Source: a bacterium endosymbiont of Escarpia laminata
GTDB taxonomy: Bacteria > Pseudomonadota > Gammaproteobacteria > Chromatiales > Chromatiaceae
Direction: 5' to 3'
NCBI GenBank assembly: GCA_003660235.1
Contig: QGON01000069.1
Location: forward strand, 205,613-269,612
Length of the DNA stretch: 64,000 nucleotides
Under the pieces are notes generated by a model. It did no database searches. It was not told the DNA's origin and saw only the letters and a program-made list of their open reading frames with translations. The position numbers and the translations under genes are program-made. Below are positions 56,388-64,000 of the stretch, piece after piece; the stretch's first letter is position 1; every line of letters starts with the position of its first letter.

Positions 56388-56918
56388 ATGTCGCAGCACT
56401 TGCCCGATCAGTTCGATCCCTGGCGCTTTGCTGATCTGGGCAAGCAAATCAGCGGTCGATTTCCGTTGGCGGATTTGCCGAGATTACTGGCTTGCCTGAT
56501 GGATACCGAAGGTGAAGTCGTCTTTGACTTGGTGTTTCAGCGTGATGAGCGCCGACGTGCCTGTGTGCAGGGTAACTTGCGGGCCTCATTGAAGCTGGAG
56601 TGTCAGCGCTGTCTCGGACAGATGGTATTGCCGGTGGATGCGGAGATCTCTCTGGCGTTTGTCGAAGGCCAGGATGAGGCTGAAGCGCTGCCGGAGCAGT
56701 TGGATCCTCATCTTGTGGAAGATGGATGGGTGAAACTCAGGGACTTGGTGGAAGACGACCTGTTACTTGCATTGCCCCAAGTTGCCAGGCATTCGGAAGG
56801 GGGCTGCACATTGTCATCTGTGGATGAGCCTTCCCTGGATCCGGAATCGGAGAGCGAGACGGCAGAGCGGGAGAACCCGTTTGCAATACTTGCAGAATTG
56901 AAGCGCGACCACGATTAA
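56388..56918 (+). CDS. yceD: YceD (DUF177) protein
   Basis: A 176-residue YceD-family protein, linked to 23S rRNA accumulation in bacteria and plants. The signature LKLECQRCLGQMVLPVDAEISLAF with its CxxC pair is at about 63-88, and a DGWVKLRDLVEDDLLLALP segment follows, typical for the family. It precedes rpmF by 28 bases, the conserved gene order. Confidence 0.92.
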   Translation: MSQHLPDQFDPWRFADLGKQISGRFPLADLPRLLACLMDTEGEVVFDLVFQRDERRRACVQGNLRASLKLECQRCLGQMVLPVDAEISLAFVEGQDEAEALPEQLDPHLVEDGWVKLRDLVEDDLLLALPQVARHSEGGCTLSSVDEPSLDPESESETAERENPFAILAELKRDHD

Positions 56919-56946
56919 TTGTTAGACTGAACTTAGGAGCTCAGCC

Positions 56947-57126
56947 ATGGCTGTTCAAAAGAGCAAAAAAACCCCTTCCAGACGTGGCATGCGTCGTTCT
57001 CACGATGCCCTGTCTGCGGAGACTCTCTCCATCGATTCCACCTCTGGCGAAACTCACCTGCGTCACCATGTGAGTGCTGATGGTTTCTACCGTGGTCGTA
57101 AAGTGATCGATACCAAAAGCGAATAA
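56947..57126 (+). CDS. rpmF: Ribosomal protein bL32
   Basis: A 59-residue basic protein, [21 protein letters not shown], ending [10 protein letters not shown], the standard bL32 form without zinc cysteines. TTAGGAG lies just upstream. It stands in the yceD-rpmF-plsX order, and possible hairpins follow before plsX. Confidence 0.97.
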   Translation: MAVQKSKKTPSRRGMRRSHDALSAETLSIDSTSGETHLRHHVSADGFYRGRKVIDTKSE

Positions 57127-57154
57127 GACACCTCTGTGGTCTGTTCCCTCGGAA

Positions 57155-57266
57155 TCTGTCGGATTTAGACTGCGCTCCAGGCAACGCAGTAGATCCATTC
57201 CAAATCCGACAGACTCCTGGTTAAACCTGGAGTCCCGGCAGGTCCTGTGATCTGGCCGGGTTCTTT
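57155..57266. promoter_or_regulatory. Hairpin cluster between rpmF and plsX
   Basis: TCTGTCGGATTT (57155-57166) pairs with AAATCCGACAGA (57202-57213). ACTCCTGGTT and AACCTGGAGT (57213-57234) and CCCGGC/GCCGGG before TTCTTT form two further stems. They could attenuate or process the message between ribosomal and lipid genes. Confidence 0.45.
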
Positions 57267-57289
57267 ATTATCTGGGCTTATCAAATCTG

Positions 57290-58309
57290 ATGACTAAAGC
57301 TGTCACAATCTCTCTGGATGCGATGGGTGGCGACGACGGTGTTGATGTCGTTGTCCCTGCCGCTCTGGACTACCTGAAGCACGATAAAGAGACCACACTT
57401 ATCCTGGTGGGGCAGGAGGCGTTGCTCAAGGAGAGGGTAGGCAGCCATGGATTTGGTGATCGTCTGAAGATTCATCACGCTTCCCAGGAAGTCGGGATGG
57501 ATGAGCTGCCATCCAAGGCGCTGCGGGGGAAAAAAGACTCCTCCATGCGAGTGGCCATAAATCTGGTGAAGGAGGGCGTTGCCGATGCCTGTGTCAGTGC
57601 CGGCAATACCGGCGCGTTGATGGCGACTTCCCGTTTTGTACTGAAGATGTTACCGAATATAGATCGTCCTGCGATCATCTCGGCGCTGCCTTGTATCGAA
57701 GGCCAGACCTACATGCTGGATCTGGGTGCGAATGTGGATTGTACCGCAGAGCATCTGTTTCAGTTTGCGGTGATGGGCAGCGAGTTAGTCTCGGCGGTGG
57801 CGGATATTTCCAGTCCTCGCATCGGCCTACTCAACATCGGACAGGAAGAGATCAAGGGTAATGAGCAGGTAAAGAGTGCCCATGAGCTGCTGGCGGCAAG
57901 TTCGCTGAATTATGTCGGCTATGTGGAAGGGGATGATGTCTACAGAGGCGGCGCGGATGTTGTCGTCTCCGACGGTTTTGTCGGCAATGTTGCGCTCAAG
58001 AGCAGTGAAGGTGTGGCGAAGATGATCAGTCACTTCATGAAGGAGGGCTTCAGCAAGAACTGGCTGACCAAGCTTGCCGGACTGATTGCCATGCCGGTGC
58101 TCCAGTCGCTGCGCCGCCGCATCGACCCGCGCCGTTATAACGGTGCCAGTCTGCTGGGTCTGCGGGGCATCGTTATCAAAAGCCATGGTGGCGCGGATGA
58201 GCTGGCGTTTGTCAATGCGATCAGTAGAGCGCGCAAAGAGGCGCTTACCGATGTTCCGTCCCGCATCAAGACCCAAGTTGAAGCGCATTTGAGAAGGGAC
58301 AGCGAGTGA
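57290..58309 (+). CDS. plsX: Phosphate acyltransferase PlsX
   Basis: A 339-residue PlsX, which makes acyl-phosphate from acyl-ACP to begin phospholipid synthesis. It begins [20 protein letters not shown] and has [30 protein letters not shown] and [22 protein letters not shown]. The stop overlaps the GTG start of fabH by four bases. Confidence 0.96.
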   Translation: MTKAVTISLDAMGGDDGVDVVVPAALDYLKHDKETTLILVGQEALLKERVGSHGFGDRLKIHHASQEVGMDELPSKALRGKKDSSMRVAINLVKEGVADACVSAGNTGALMATSRFVLKMLPNIDRPAIISALPCIEGQTYMLDLGANVDCTAEHLFQFAVMGSELVSAVADISSPRIGLLNIGQEEIKGNEQVKSAHELLAASSLNYVGYVEGDDVYRGGADVVVSDGFVGNVALKSSEGVAKMISHFMKEGFSKNWLTKLAGLIAMPVLQSLRRRIDPRRYNGASLLGLRGIVIKSHGGADELAFVNAISRARKEALTDVPSRIKTQVEAHLRRDSE

Positions 58310-59274
58310 TCTACTCCCGTATCGCCGGTACCGGCAGTTATCTTCCTGAAAAGGCCCTGACGAATAAGGACCTGGAAAAGATAGTGGATACCACTGATCA
58401 GTGGATCGTGGATCGAACCGGTATCAAGAAGCGCCATATCGCCGCTGACGATGAGTACACCTGTGACTTGGCTGAAAAGGCCGCCCGGAATGCCATGGAG
58501 ATGGCTGGGGTCGAGCCTAAAGATATCGATCTGATCGTGGTGGCCACCACCACGCCGGATCAGGTTTTCCCCAGCACCGCCTGCCTGTTGCAGGCTCGGC
58601 TCGGTATCCACGGACCTGCGGCTTTCGACGTTCAGGCCGTTTGTACCGGGTTTGTCTACGCGGTTGGTGTGGCGGACAAGTTCATCAAAACCGGCAGTGC
58701 CAAATGCGCCCTGGTAATCGGTGCCGAGACGCTCTCCCGTATCGTTGACTGGAGCGATCGCAATACCTGTGTTCTGTTCGGCGATGGTGCGGGTGCGGTT
58801 GTGCTTGAGGCCAGTGAAAAGCCGGGCATCATCTCCACGCATCTGCATGCCGATGGCGCCTTCGAAGGACTTTTGCGTGTACCCAGCGGTGTCTCCCGTA
58901 ACTATGGGGCGCTGCAAGAGGGTGTCGCCTACATGGAGATGCGGGGCAACGAGGTCTTCAAGATGGCGGTCACCACGCTGGGCCGTATCGTCGATGAAAC
59001 CCTCAAGGCCAACGATATGGATAGATCGGATGTGGACTGGCTGATCCCGCATCAGGCAAATATTCGTATTATCAACGCTACTGCGAAGAAGCTGCGTACC
59101 TCCATGGATCGTGTGGTCGTTACCGTGCATGAACATGGCAACACATCGGCGGCTTCGGTGCCGCTGGCGCTGGATACCGCAGTTCGGGATGGGCGCATCA
59201 AGCGTGGCGAAACGCTTTTGATGGAAGCCTTTGGTGGTGGGTTCACCTGGGGTTCTGTCCTCGTCAAATTCTAA
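58306..59274 (+). CDS. fabH: 3-oxoacyl-ACP synthase III
   Basis: A 322-residue KAS III that condenses acetyl-CoA with malonyl-ACP to start fatty acids. Cys113 lies in [11 protein letters not shown], the catalytic His/Asn pair in [12 protein letters not shown] and [11 protein letters not shown]. The start is GTG at 58306, overlapping the plsX stop (GTGA). Length is normal. Confidence 0.96.
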   Translation: MIYSRIAGTGSYLPEKALTNKDLEKIVDTTDQWIVDRTGIKKRHIAADDEYTCDLAEKAARNAMEMAGVEPKDIDLIVVATTTPDQVFPSTACLLQARLGIHGPAAFDVQAVCTGFVYAVGVADKFIKTGSAKCALVIGAETLSRIVDWSDRNTCVLFGDGAGAVVLEASEKPGIISTHLHADGAFEGLLRVPSGVSRNYGALQEGVAYMEMRGNEVFKMAVTTLGRIVDETLKANDMDRSDVDWLIPHQANIRIINATAKKLRTSMDRVVVTVHEHGNTSAASVPLALDTAVRDGRIKRGETLLMEAFGGGFTWGSVLVKF

Positions 59275-59302
59275 TCCATAGATCTTTCTGGTTATTCCAA
59301 TT

Positions 59303-60244
59303 ATGAGTGACTCCGCATTTAGTATTGTCTTTCCCGGTCAGGGTTCCCAGTCTGTGGGTATGTTGAAAACATTGGCTGACGACTTCTCTTCAGTTGGCGA
59401 TACCTTTGCGGAAGCCTCGGACGCCTTGGGCTTTGATCTCTGGAAGCTGGTGTTGGAAGGCCCGAAAGAGACGCTGAACCAGACCCAGAACACTCAACCT
59501 GCGATGCTGGCGGCCGGTGTCGCCGTTTGGCGCGTCTGGCAAGCCCAAGGGGGAGCGATTCCTGGGGTTATGGCTGGTCACAGCCTGGGTGAATACTCTG
59601 CACTGGTCTGCGCCGGTGCGATGGATTTTTCCGATGCGGTCACACTGGTGGCCAAGCGCGGCAGGTTCATGCAGGAGGCAGTGCCGGAGGGCACCGGCGC
59701 CATGGCTGCGATCCTGGGACTCGATGATGACAAGGTGCGGGACGTCTGTGCCGCCGCAGCAGAGTCACAAGTGGTGGAGGCTGTTAACTTCAACTCTCCG
59801 GGGCAGGTGGTGATCGCTGGTAGCAAGGCTGCGGTGGATCGCGCCTGTGGACTTGCGAAAGAGGCGGGCGCCAAGCGAGCGCTGCCCCTTCCGGTCAGTG
59901 TGCCCTCCCACTGCGCATTGATGAAGCCTGCTGCCGAAAGACTTGCTGAACAGCTGCAGGAAATTGTGATTGAGATGCCCTCGATCCCCGTATTGCACAA
60001 TGTCGACGTGGCGGTTGCGGCTGATACCGGGGCCATCAGAGCCCGGCTTGCGGAACAGCTCCATCATCCGGTGCGCTGGGTGGAGACGATCCAGAGCATA
60101 TCGGAGAGAGGCATCGACAAGATCGTCGAGGCTGGACCGGGTAAGGTACTGACTGGCTTGAACAAACGCATCGACCGCAAGCTGACTGGGTTTGCCGTCC
60201 TCAATAGTGATACCTTGAATGCTGCCCTGGAGGCACTGAAATGA
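59303..60244 (+). CDS. fabD: Malonyl-CoA-ACP transacylase
   Basis: A 313-residue FabD that loads malonyl groups on ACP. FPGQGSQSVGM opens the protein; Ser94 is in MAGHSLGEYSAL, and SVPSHCALM holds the catalytic His. The stop overlaps the fabG start by four bases (ATGA). Confidence 0.96.
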   Translation: MSDSAFSIVFPGQGSQSVGMLKTLADDFSSVGDTFAEASDALGFDLWKLVLEGPKETLNQTQNTQPAMLAAGVAVWRVWQAQGGAIPGVMAGHSLGEYSALVCAGAMDFSDAVTLVAKRGRFMQEAVPEGTGAMAAILGLDDDKVRDVCAAAAESQVVEAVNFNSPGQVVIAGSKAAVDRACGLAKEAGAKRALPLPVSVPSHCALMKPAAERLAEQLQEIVIEMPSIPVLHNVDVAVAADTGAIRARLAEQLHHPVRWVETIQSISERGIDKIVEAGPGKVLTGLNKRIDRKLTGFAVLNSDTLNAALEALK

Positions 60245-60984
60245 TGCTGGAAAATCAAATTGCACTGGTTACCGGTGCCAGTCGGGGTATTGGTGCGGCT
60301 ATCGCGGATACGCTGGGGAAGGCGGGCGCAACCATTATCGGTACCGCCACCTCGCAGGGAGGGGCGGACGCCATCTCAACGCGTTTTTCCGAAGCCGGTT
60401 ATAAAGGGCAGGGGATGGTGCTGAATGTGACCGATCAGGCATCGGTCGATGGTGTGGTCAAGGCGATCAATGATCAGTTCGGCGTACCCACTATTCTGGT
60501 CAATAATGCCGGTATTACCCGCGACAATCTGTTGATGCGCATGAAGGAAGAGGAGTGGGAGAGCATCATCGACACCAATCTGACCTCTATCTTCCGCCTC
60601 AGCAAAGCGTTGCTGCGTGGCATGATGAAGGCGCGTAAAGGCCGGGTTATCAATATCTCTTCCGTTGTCGGAGCCATGGGTAATCCCGGGCAGACCAACT
60701 ACGCAGCGGCCAAGGCCGGAATCTTCGGTTTTACCCGTTCCATGGCGCGGGAGGTGGGATCCCGGAATATTACGGTCAATGCGATTGCCCCCGGCTTTAT
60801 CGAAACCGACATGACCAATGAATTGCCGGAAGAGCAGCGCAAGATGCTCATCAATGGTATCCCACTGCAGAAACTTGGACAGCCGGAGGATATAGCCAAT
60901 ACGGTGCTGTTCCTTGCTTCGGAGAGCGGCGGCTATATTACCGGCGAGACGATTCACGTCAATGGCGGCATGTATATGGGGTAA
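60241..60984 (+). CDS. fabG: 3-oxoacyl-ACP reductase
   Basis: A 247-residue short-chain dehydrogenase that uses NADPH for the first reduction of the elongation cycle. VTGASRGIG binds the cofactor; the catalytic set is Ser141, Tyr154 and Lys158 (ISSVVGAMGNPGQTNYAAAKAG). It ends HVNGGMYMG, as in E. coli FabG. ATG 60241 overlaps fabD; a second ATG follows at 60244. Confidence 0.96.
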   Translation: MMLENQIALVTGASRGIGAAIADTLGKAGATIIGTATSQGGADAISTRFSEAGYKGQGMVLNVTDQASVDGVVKAINDQFGVPTILVNNAGITRDNLLMRMKEEEWESIIDTNLTSIFRLSKALLRGMMKARKGRVINISSVVGAMGNPGQTNYAAAKAGIFGFTRSMAREVGSRNITVNAIAPGFIETDMTNELPEEQRKMLINGIPLQKLGQPEDIANTVLFLASESGGYITGETIHVNGGMYMG

Positions 60985-61109
60985 CTATTCAGCTACAGGC
61001 ACATATTAACAGTGCTGAATGGCGACTTTCTTTTTGTCAAAAGTGATACTCTCTCGAGAAAAGTTACTTATACTATTGATAAATAATATGAATTACCGAT
61101 ATTTCTTGT

Positions 61110-61118
61110 GTGATATAC
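61110..61118 (+). promoter_or_regulatory. Extended -10 promoter for acpP
   Basis: TGATATACT at 61110-61118 fits an extended -10 (TGnTATAAT) with no good -35. It lies about 95 bases before acpP in the 230-base gap after fabG, where no gene is seen; acpP commonly has its own promoter. Confidence 0.4.
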
Positions 61119-61214
61119 TACGGCGGTTTACGCTTTTCTCATGCAAGGTTTATTAATACAATATCGCATCCGCCGCATTCGTGGCCGAAGCTTAATCCAG
61201 AGGAAATTAAGAAC

Positions 61215-61448
61215 ATGACTGATGTCGTAGAAAGAGTTCGTAAAATTGTCGTGGAACAACTGGGTGTCAAAGAGGACGAAGTGACTACCGAAGCTTCCTT
61301 CGTCGATGATCTCGGTGCCGACTCTCTCGACACTGTTGAACTGGTGATGGCACTCGAAGAGGAATTCGAAACCGAGATTCCTGATGAGGAAGCTGAAAAG
61401 ATCACCACTGTTCAGTTGGCTGTTGACTACATCACCTCGCATAGCTGA
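61215..61448 (+). CDS. acpP: Acyl carrier protein
   Basis: A 77-residue acidic ACP. Ser37 in [15 protein letters not shown] takes the phosphopantetheine arm. The frame opens upstream at 61110, but GAGGAA lies nine bases before ATG 61215 and the N-terminus [12 protein letters not shown] is typical. It shuttles acyl chains among the Fab enzymes around it. Confidence 0.97.
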   Translation: MTDVVERVRKIVVEQLGVKEDEVTTEASFVDDLGADSLDTVELVMALEEEFETEIPDEEAEKITTVQLAVDYITSHS

Positions 61449-61469
61449 TAGCTATCGGCGAATTGTTCG

Positions 61470-61506
61470 GGCCGCGCTGTTCCCTGTCTCTGGGACGCGG
61501 CCTTTT
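61470..61506 (+). terminator. Hairpin with T-run between acpP and fabF
   Basis: GGCCGCG (61470-61476) and CGCGGCC (61496-61502) form a stem with an inner TCCC/GGGA pair, followed by TTTT. It may partly end the acpP transcript, giving more acpP than fabF message. Confidence 0.6.
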
Positions 61507-61545
61507 GCTTGTTGCAAGCCTAACCAGATCAAGGGGTAGTCTTAC

Positions 61546-62787
61546 ATGACTGCAAGAAGGGTTGTCGTTACCGGGCTCGGAATGGTCGCGCCTGTTGGAC
61601 TTGACGTGCCGTCGTCATGGGAGAGTATCCTGGCCGGCAAGAGTGGTATCCAACCGATCACTCATTTCGATATCGAGCCCTTCACCACCCGTTTCGGCGG
61701 ACCGATCTACGGGTTCGAGATGACTGACTATGTCTCGAAAAAAGACGCCAAGAAGATGGACAAGTTCATCCACTATGGTGTCGCTGCGGGGTGTCAGGCA
61801 ATCGAGGATTCCGGGCTGGAAGTGACCGAAGAGAATGCCGATCGAATCGGTGTGCTGATCGGTTCCGGTATTGGCGGCATCACAGGCATTGAAAATAGCT
61901 ATCAAGCCTATAAAGATGGCGGTCCCCGCAAGATCTCGCCATTTTTTGTCCCGGCCAATATTATCAATATGGTCTCCGGGAATCTCTCGATCAAATATGG
62001 ATTGAAAGGACCCAACTATTCGATCGTCTCTGCTTGCAGCAGTGGCTCTCACAGTATCGGCGAGGCGGCGATGATGATTCGTCATGGCCGCACCGACGTT
62101 ATGGTTGCCGGTGGGGCGGAGATGGCGACGTCACCGGTTGGTCTCGGTGGGTTTGCCGCCGCCAGAGCACTGTCACGCCGCAACGATGACCCACAGGGCG
62201 CCAGCCGTCCATGGGATCGTGATCGCGATGGTTTTGTGCTCAGCGACGGGGCCGGTGTGATGGTCCTCGAAGAGTACGAACATGCCAAGGCCCGGGGGGC
62301 GAAGATCTATGCCGAGCTGGTCGGCGTGGGCATGAACTCCGATGCGTTCCATATGACTTCGCCTTCGAAGGACGGTTCCGGCGCCGCCGGTTGTATGAAG
62401 CTGGCGTTACAGGATGGCGGCATCAATCTGGAAGAGGTGGATTACATCAACGCCCATGGCACCTCCACCCCGGCAGGTGATGTGGCCGAGACCAAGGCGG
62501 TCAAGCTGGCCTTTGGGGATCACGCCTACAAGCTCTGCGTCAGTTCGACGAAATCGATGACCGGCCACATGCTGGGTGCCGCAGGTGGTGCCGAAGCGGT
62601 CTTTAGCGTTCTCGCGTTGCGCGATCAGGTGGCCCCGCCCACGATCAACCTGGAGAATCAGGATCCTGAGTGTGATCTGGATTTTGTACCCAATGCTGCG
62701 CGTGAGATGAAACTGGATGTGATTATCTCCAACTCTTTCGGTTTTGGTGGTACCAACGGTACGCTTGCGTTCCGCAAGATTGACTGA
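61546..62787 (+). CDS. fabF: 3-oxoacyl-ACP synthase II
   Basis: A 413-residue KAS II for chain elongation. Cys164 is in [16 protein letters not shown]; the His residues lie in [13 protein letters not shown] and [15 protein letters not shown]. It ends [18 protein letters not shown], as is usual. Its place after acpP is the standard order. Confidence 0.97.
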   Translation: MTARRVVVTGLGMVAPVGLDVPSSWESILAGKSGIQPITHFDIEPFTTRFGGPIYGFEMTDYVSKKDAKKMDKFIHYGVAAGCQAIEDSGLEVTEENADRIGVLIGSGIGGITGIENSYQAYKDGGPRKISPFFVPANIINMVSGNLSIKYGLKGPNYSIVSACSSGSHSIGEAAMMIRHGRTDVMVAGGAEMATSPVGLGGFAAARALSRRNDDPQGASRPWDRDRDGFVLSDGAGVMVLEEYEHAKARGAKIYAELVGVGMNSDAFHMTSPSKDGSGAAGCMKLALQDGGINLEEVDYINAHGTSTPAGDVAETKAVKLAFGDHAYKLCVSSTKSMTGHMLGAAGGAEAVFSVLALRDQVAPPTINLENQDPECDLDFVPNAAREMKLDVIISNSFGFGGTNGTLAFRKID

Positions 62788-62868
62788 TTTGATACATCTG
62801 TACTACGCAGTCCTCCGTCCGGGGGGCTGCGTACATCTCCTTTCCGGCCCATTTTCGGGCAGCAGCCT

Positions 62869-63687
62869 TTGTTGATCGACGGACAACCCGCAGACCAGGT
62901 TCCGGTATCAGATCGTGGCCTGCAGTATGGTGATGGGCTGTTTGAAACCATTGCGGTGACGGATGGAGAGCCTCGTCTGTGGGAAGCGCACATGGAGCGC
63001 CTGACCCAAGGTGAAGCTCGTCTTGGTTTTCCCCTTCAGGATAAGTCGCTACTGTTGGCAGAGGCGCGGGAGTTGATCTCCGACACCAAGCGTGGTGTGT
63101 TGAAGTTGCTTCTGACCCGTGGCAGCGGCGGCCGCGGTTATCGCGCCCCTCATGATGCAACCCCTCGCCGCATACTGACGCTGCACCCCTGGCCCGACTA
63201 TCCGGACGCTTGGTTTACGGCAGGCATCAGGCTGCGTGTCTGTGAAACACGAATTGGACGAAGTCGCGCCTTGGCAGGGCGCAAACACCTCAATCGTCTG
63301 GAGCAGGTATTGGCCCGGAATGAGTGGGATGATCCGGAGATTCCGGAGGGTGTGATGCTCGATGAGAACGACCTGGTGGTCGAGGGCACTCAATCGAACC
63401 TTTTTCTGTTGTCTGAAGGGTGTCTGTTGACACCGGATCTCACCGATTGTGGGGTTGCCGGCGTGATGCGGCGGTTGGTGCTTGAGATGGCTAGGCAGCT
63501 GGGAATCGAAACTGTAATCAAAAAACTGACGCTTCAGGAGTGCAAGGCGGGGGACGCTCTGTTCATTACCAATTCGATTATGGGGATCTGCCCGGTCTCT
63601 GAACTTGAAGAGAGGCGCTTTACAGTGGAATCGATTCCTGAGAGGCTGGTTTTGAGCGTTCAAAAACAGGCATTCGGCAAGGCTTGA
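62869..63687 (+). CDS. pabC: Aminodeoxychorismate lyase
   Basis: A 272-residue fold-type IV PLP enzyme that releases 4-aminobenzoate for folate synthesis. SDRGLQYGDGLFETIAV is the family signature, GRKHLNRLEQVLARNEW holds the PLP lysine, and VEGTQSNLFLL and FITNSIMGICPV complete the site. No ATG or GTG fits; the best start is TTG at 62869 (a second TTG follows) with a weak ribosome site. In related genomes mltG/yceG follows. Confidence 0.88.
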   Translation: MLIDGQPADQVPVSDRGLQYGDGLFETIAVTDGEPRLWEAHMERLTQGEARLGFPLQDKSLLLAEARELISDTKRGVLKLLLTRGSGGRGYRAPHDATPRRILTLHPWPDYPDAWFTAGIRLRVCETRIGRSRALAGRKHLNRLEQVLARNEWDDPEIPEGVMLDENDLVVEGTQSNLFLLSEGCLLTPDLTDCGVAGVMRRLVLEMARQLGIETVIKKLTLQECKAGDALFITNSIMGICPVSELEERRFTVESIPERLVLSVQKQAFGKA

Positions 63688-63915
63688 GTCCCGCTTCTTC
63701 TGTTTCTGATTACCCCTGTGACTCAGCCCTATAGGGATAGAGAAGAGATTTGTCAGCAGACAACGCTAAGCGTAAATGCGTTGATTGCGCATGAAAACCC
63801 AATTGCTATCCTTCAGCATCGACCTGTTCAGCTATCATTGGTGGAGTGACACAAATGCAGGCGGTGCATAAGGAAAAAATCGCGTTGTTTGCGGACTGAA
63901 ATACTGTTTGATCAA

Positions 63916-63948
63916 GCACGGAGCGGGAGTCTCCCCCGGACTCCGTGC
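63916..63948. repeat. Inverted repeat near the right edge
   Basis: GCACGGAG (63916-63923) pairs with CTCCGTGC (63941-63948) around a GC-rich loop. It lies in the 313-base stretch after pabC, where no complete gene is seen. An ATG at 63980 may open the next gene, but too little remains to tell. Confidence 0.4.
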
Positions 63949-64000
63949 AGCATCAGCGGTTTATTAAAACAGGGTATAGATGAAAGGCGCGACGGCAGAT

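Noticed and set aside
63980..64000. ATG at the right window edge as start of mltG
   Set aside because: Seven codons are too few to identify a gene, although mltG after pabC would be the usual order.

Overview
The window is chromosomal DNA of a free-living or symbiotic gammaproteobacterium. The supporting marks are the yceD-rpmF-plsX-fabH-fabD-fabG-acpP-fabF-pabC cluster, a GacA/UvrY-uvrC-pgsA operon, Na+-pumping oxaloacetate decarboxylase genes, a PEP-CTERM protein and REP-type palindromes. Gene content resembles Chromatiales/Sedimenticola-like sulfur oxidisers, but this placement is a judgement from gene content only.

Layout. 1-9.2 kb: a translationally coupled pair of dynamin-like GTPases (minus strand), phosphoglucomutase, htpG behind a good sigma-32 promoter, adk, a thioredoxin-like gene and a YqiB/DUF1249 gene. 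9.3-13 kb: response regulator uvrY/gacA, a family-5-like uracil-DNA glycosylase, uvrC and pgsA. 13.2-20.3 kb: a tightly packed operon built around the uncharacterised AmmeMemoRadiSam system: a 1212-residue membrane fusion (spermidine-synthase-like, FMN-binding, NosR-like 4Fe-4S), a small membrane protein, the radical SAM enzyme, a 58-residue Tat-signal peptide, an exported Memo-AMMECR1 fusion and an exported small-heat-shock-like protein. I consider this the most interesting locus.

20.4-30.1 kb: tRNA-Gly and tRNA-Cys, followed by an island whose right edge is a second copy of the 3' half of tRNA-Cys. It holds decaying conflict genes: a TOTE-type primase-helicase broken by a 73-bp hairpin element, an AbiEi antitoxin with a frameshifted AbiEii toxin, a SWIM-SNF2 helicase, an IS6 remnant and a nucleotidyltransferase behind a duplicated inverted-repeat operator. 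No integrase is visible.

30.4-44.7 kb: more accessory DNA. An IS5-like element truncates a VIT-VWA gene, followed by an ARPP-1 gene, an interspersed repeat, an HD hydrolase, a methyltransferase, a phospholipase-D/helicase/S24 fusion, toxin-antitoxin genes with decayed duplicates, a phosphorothioation-associated-type methyltransferase with a possible M15-like tail, a HEPN-like protein and an exported orphan.

44.8-51.6 kb (minus strand): PEP-CTERM protein, giant TPR protein, tandem-GNAT-like protein and family 2 glycosyltransferase, probably an exopolysaccharide/sorting locus. 52-64 kb: maf/yceF, oadGAB, then the fatty-acid synthesis cluster. Genes in the fab cluster overlap or lie close together, with hairpins after rpmF and acpP that could set relative expression.
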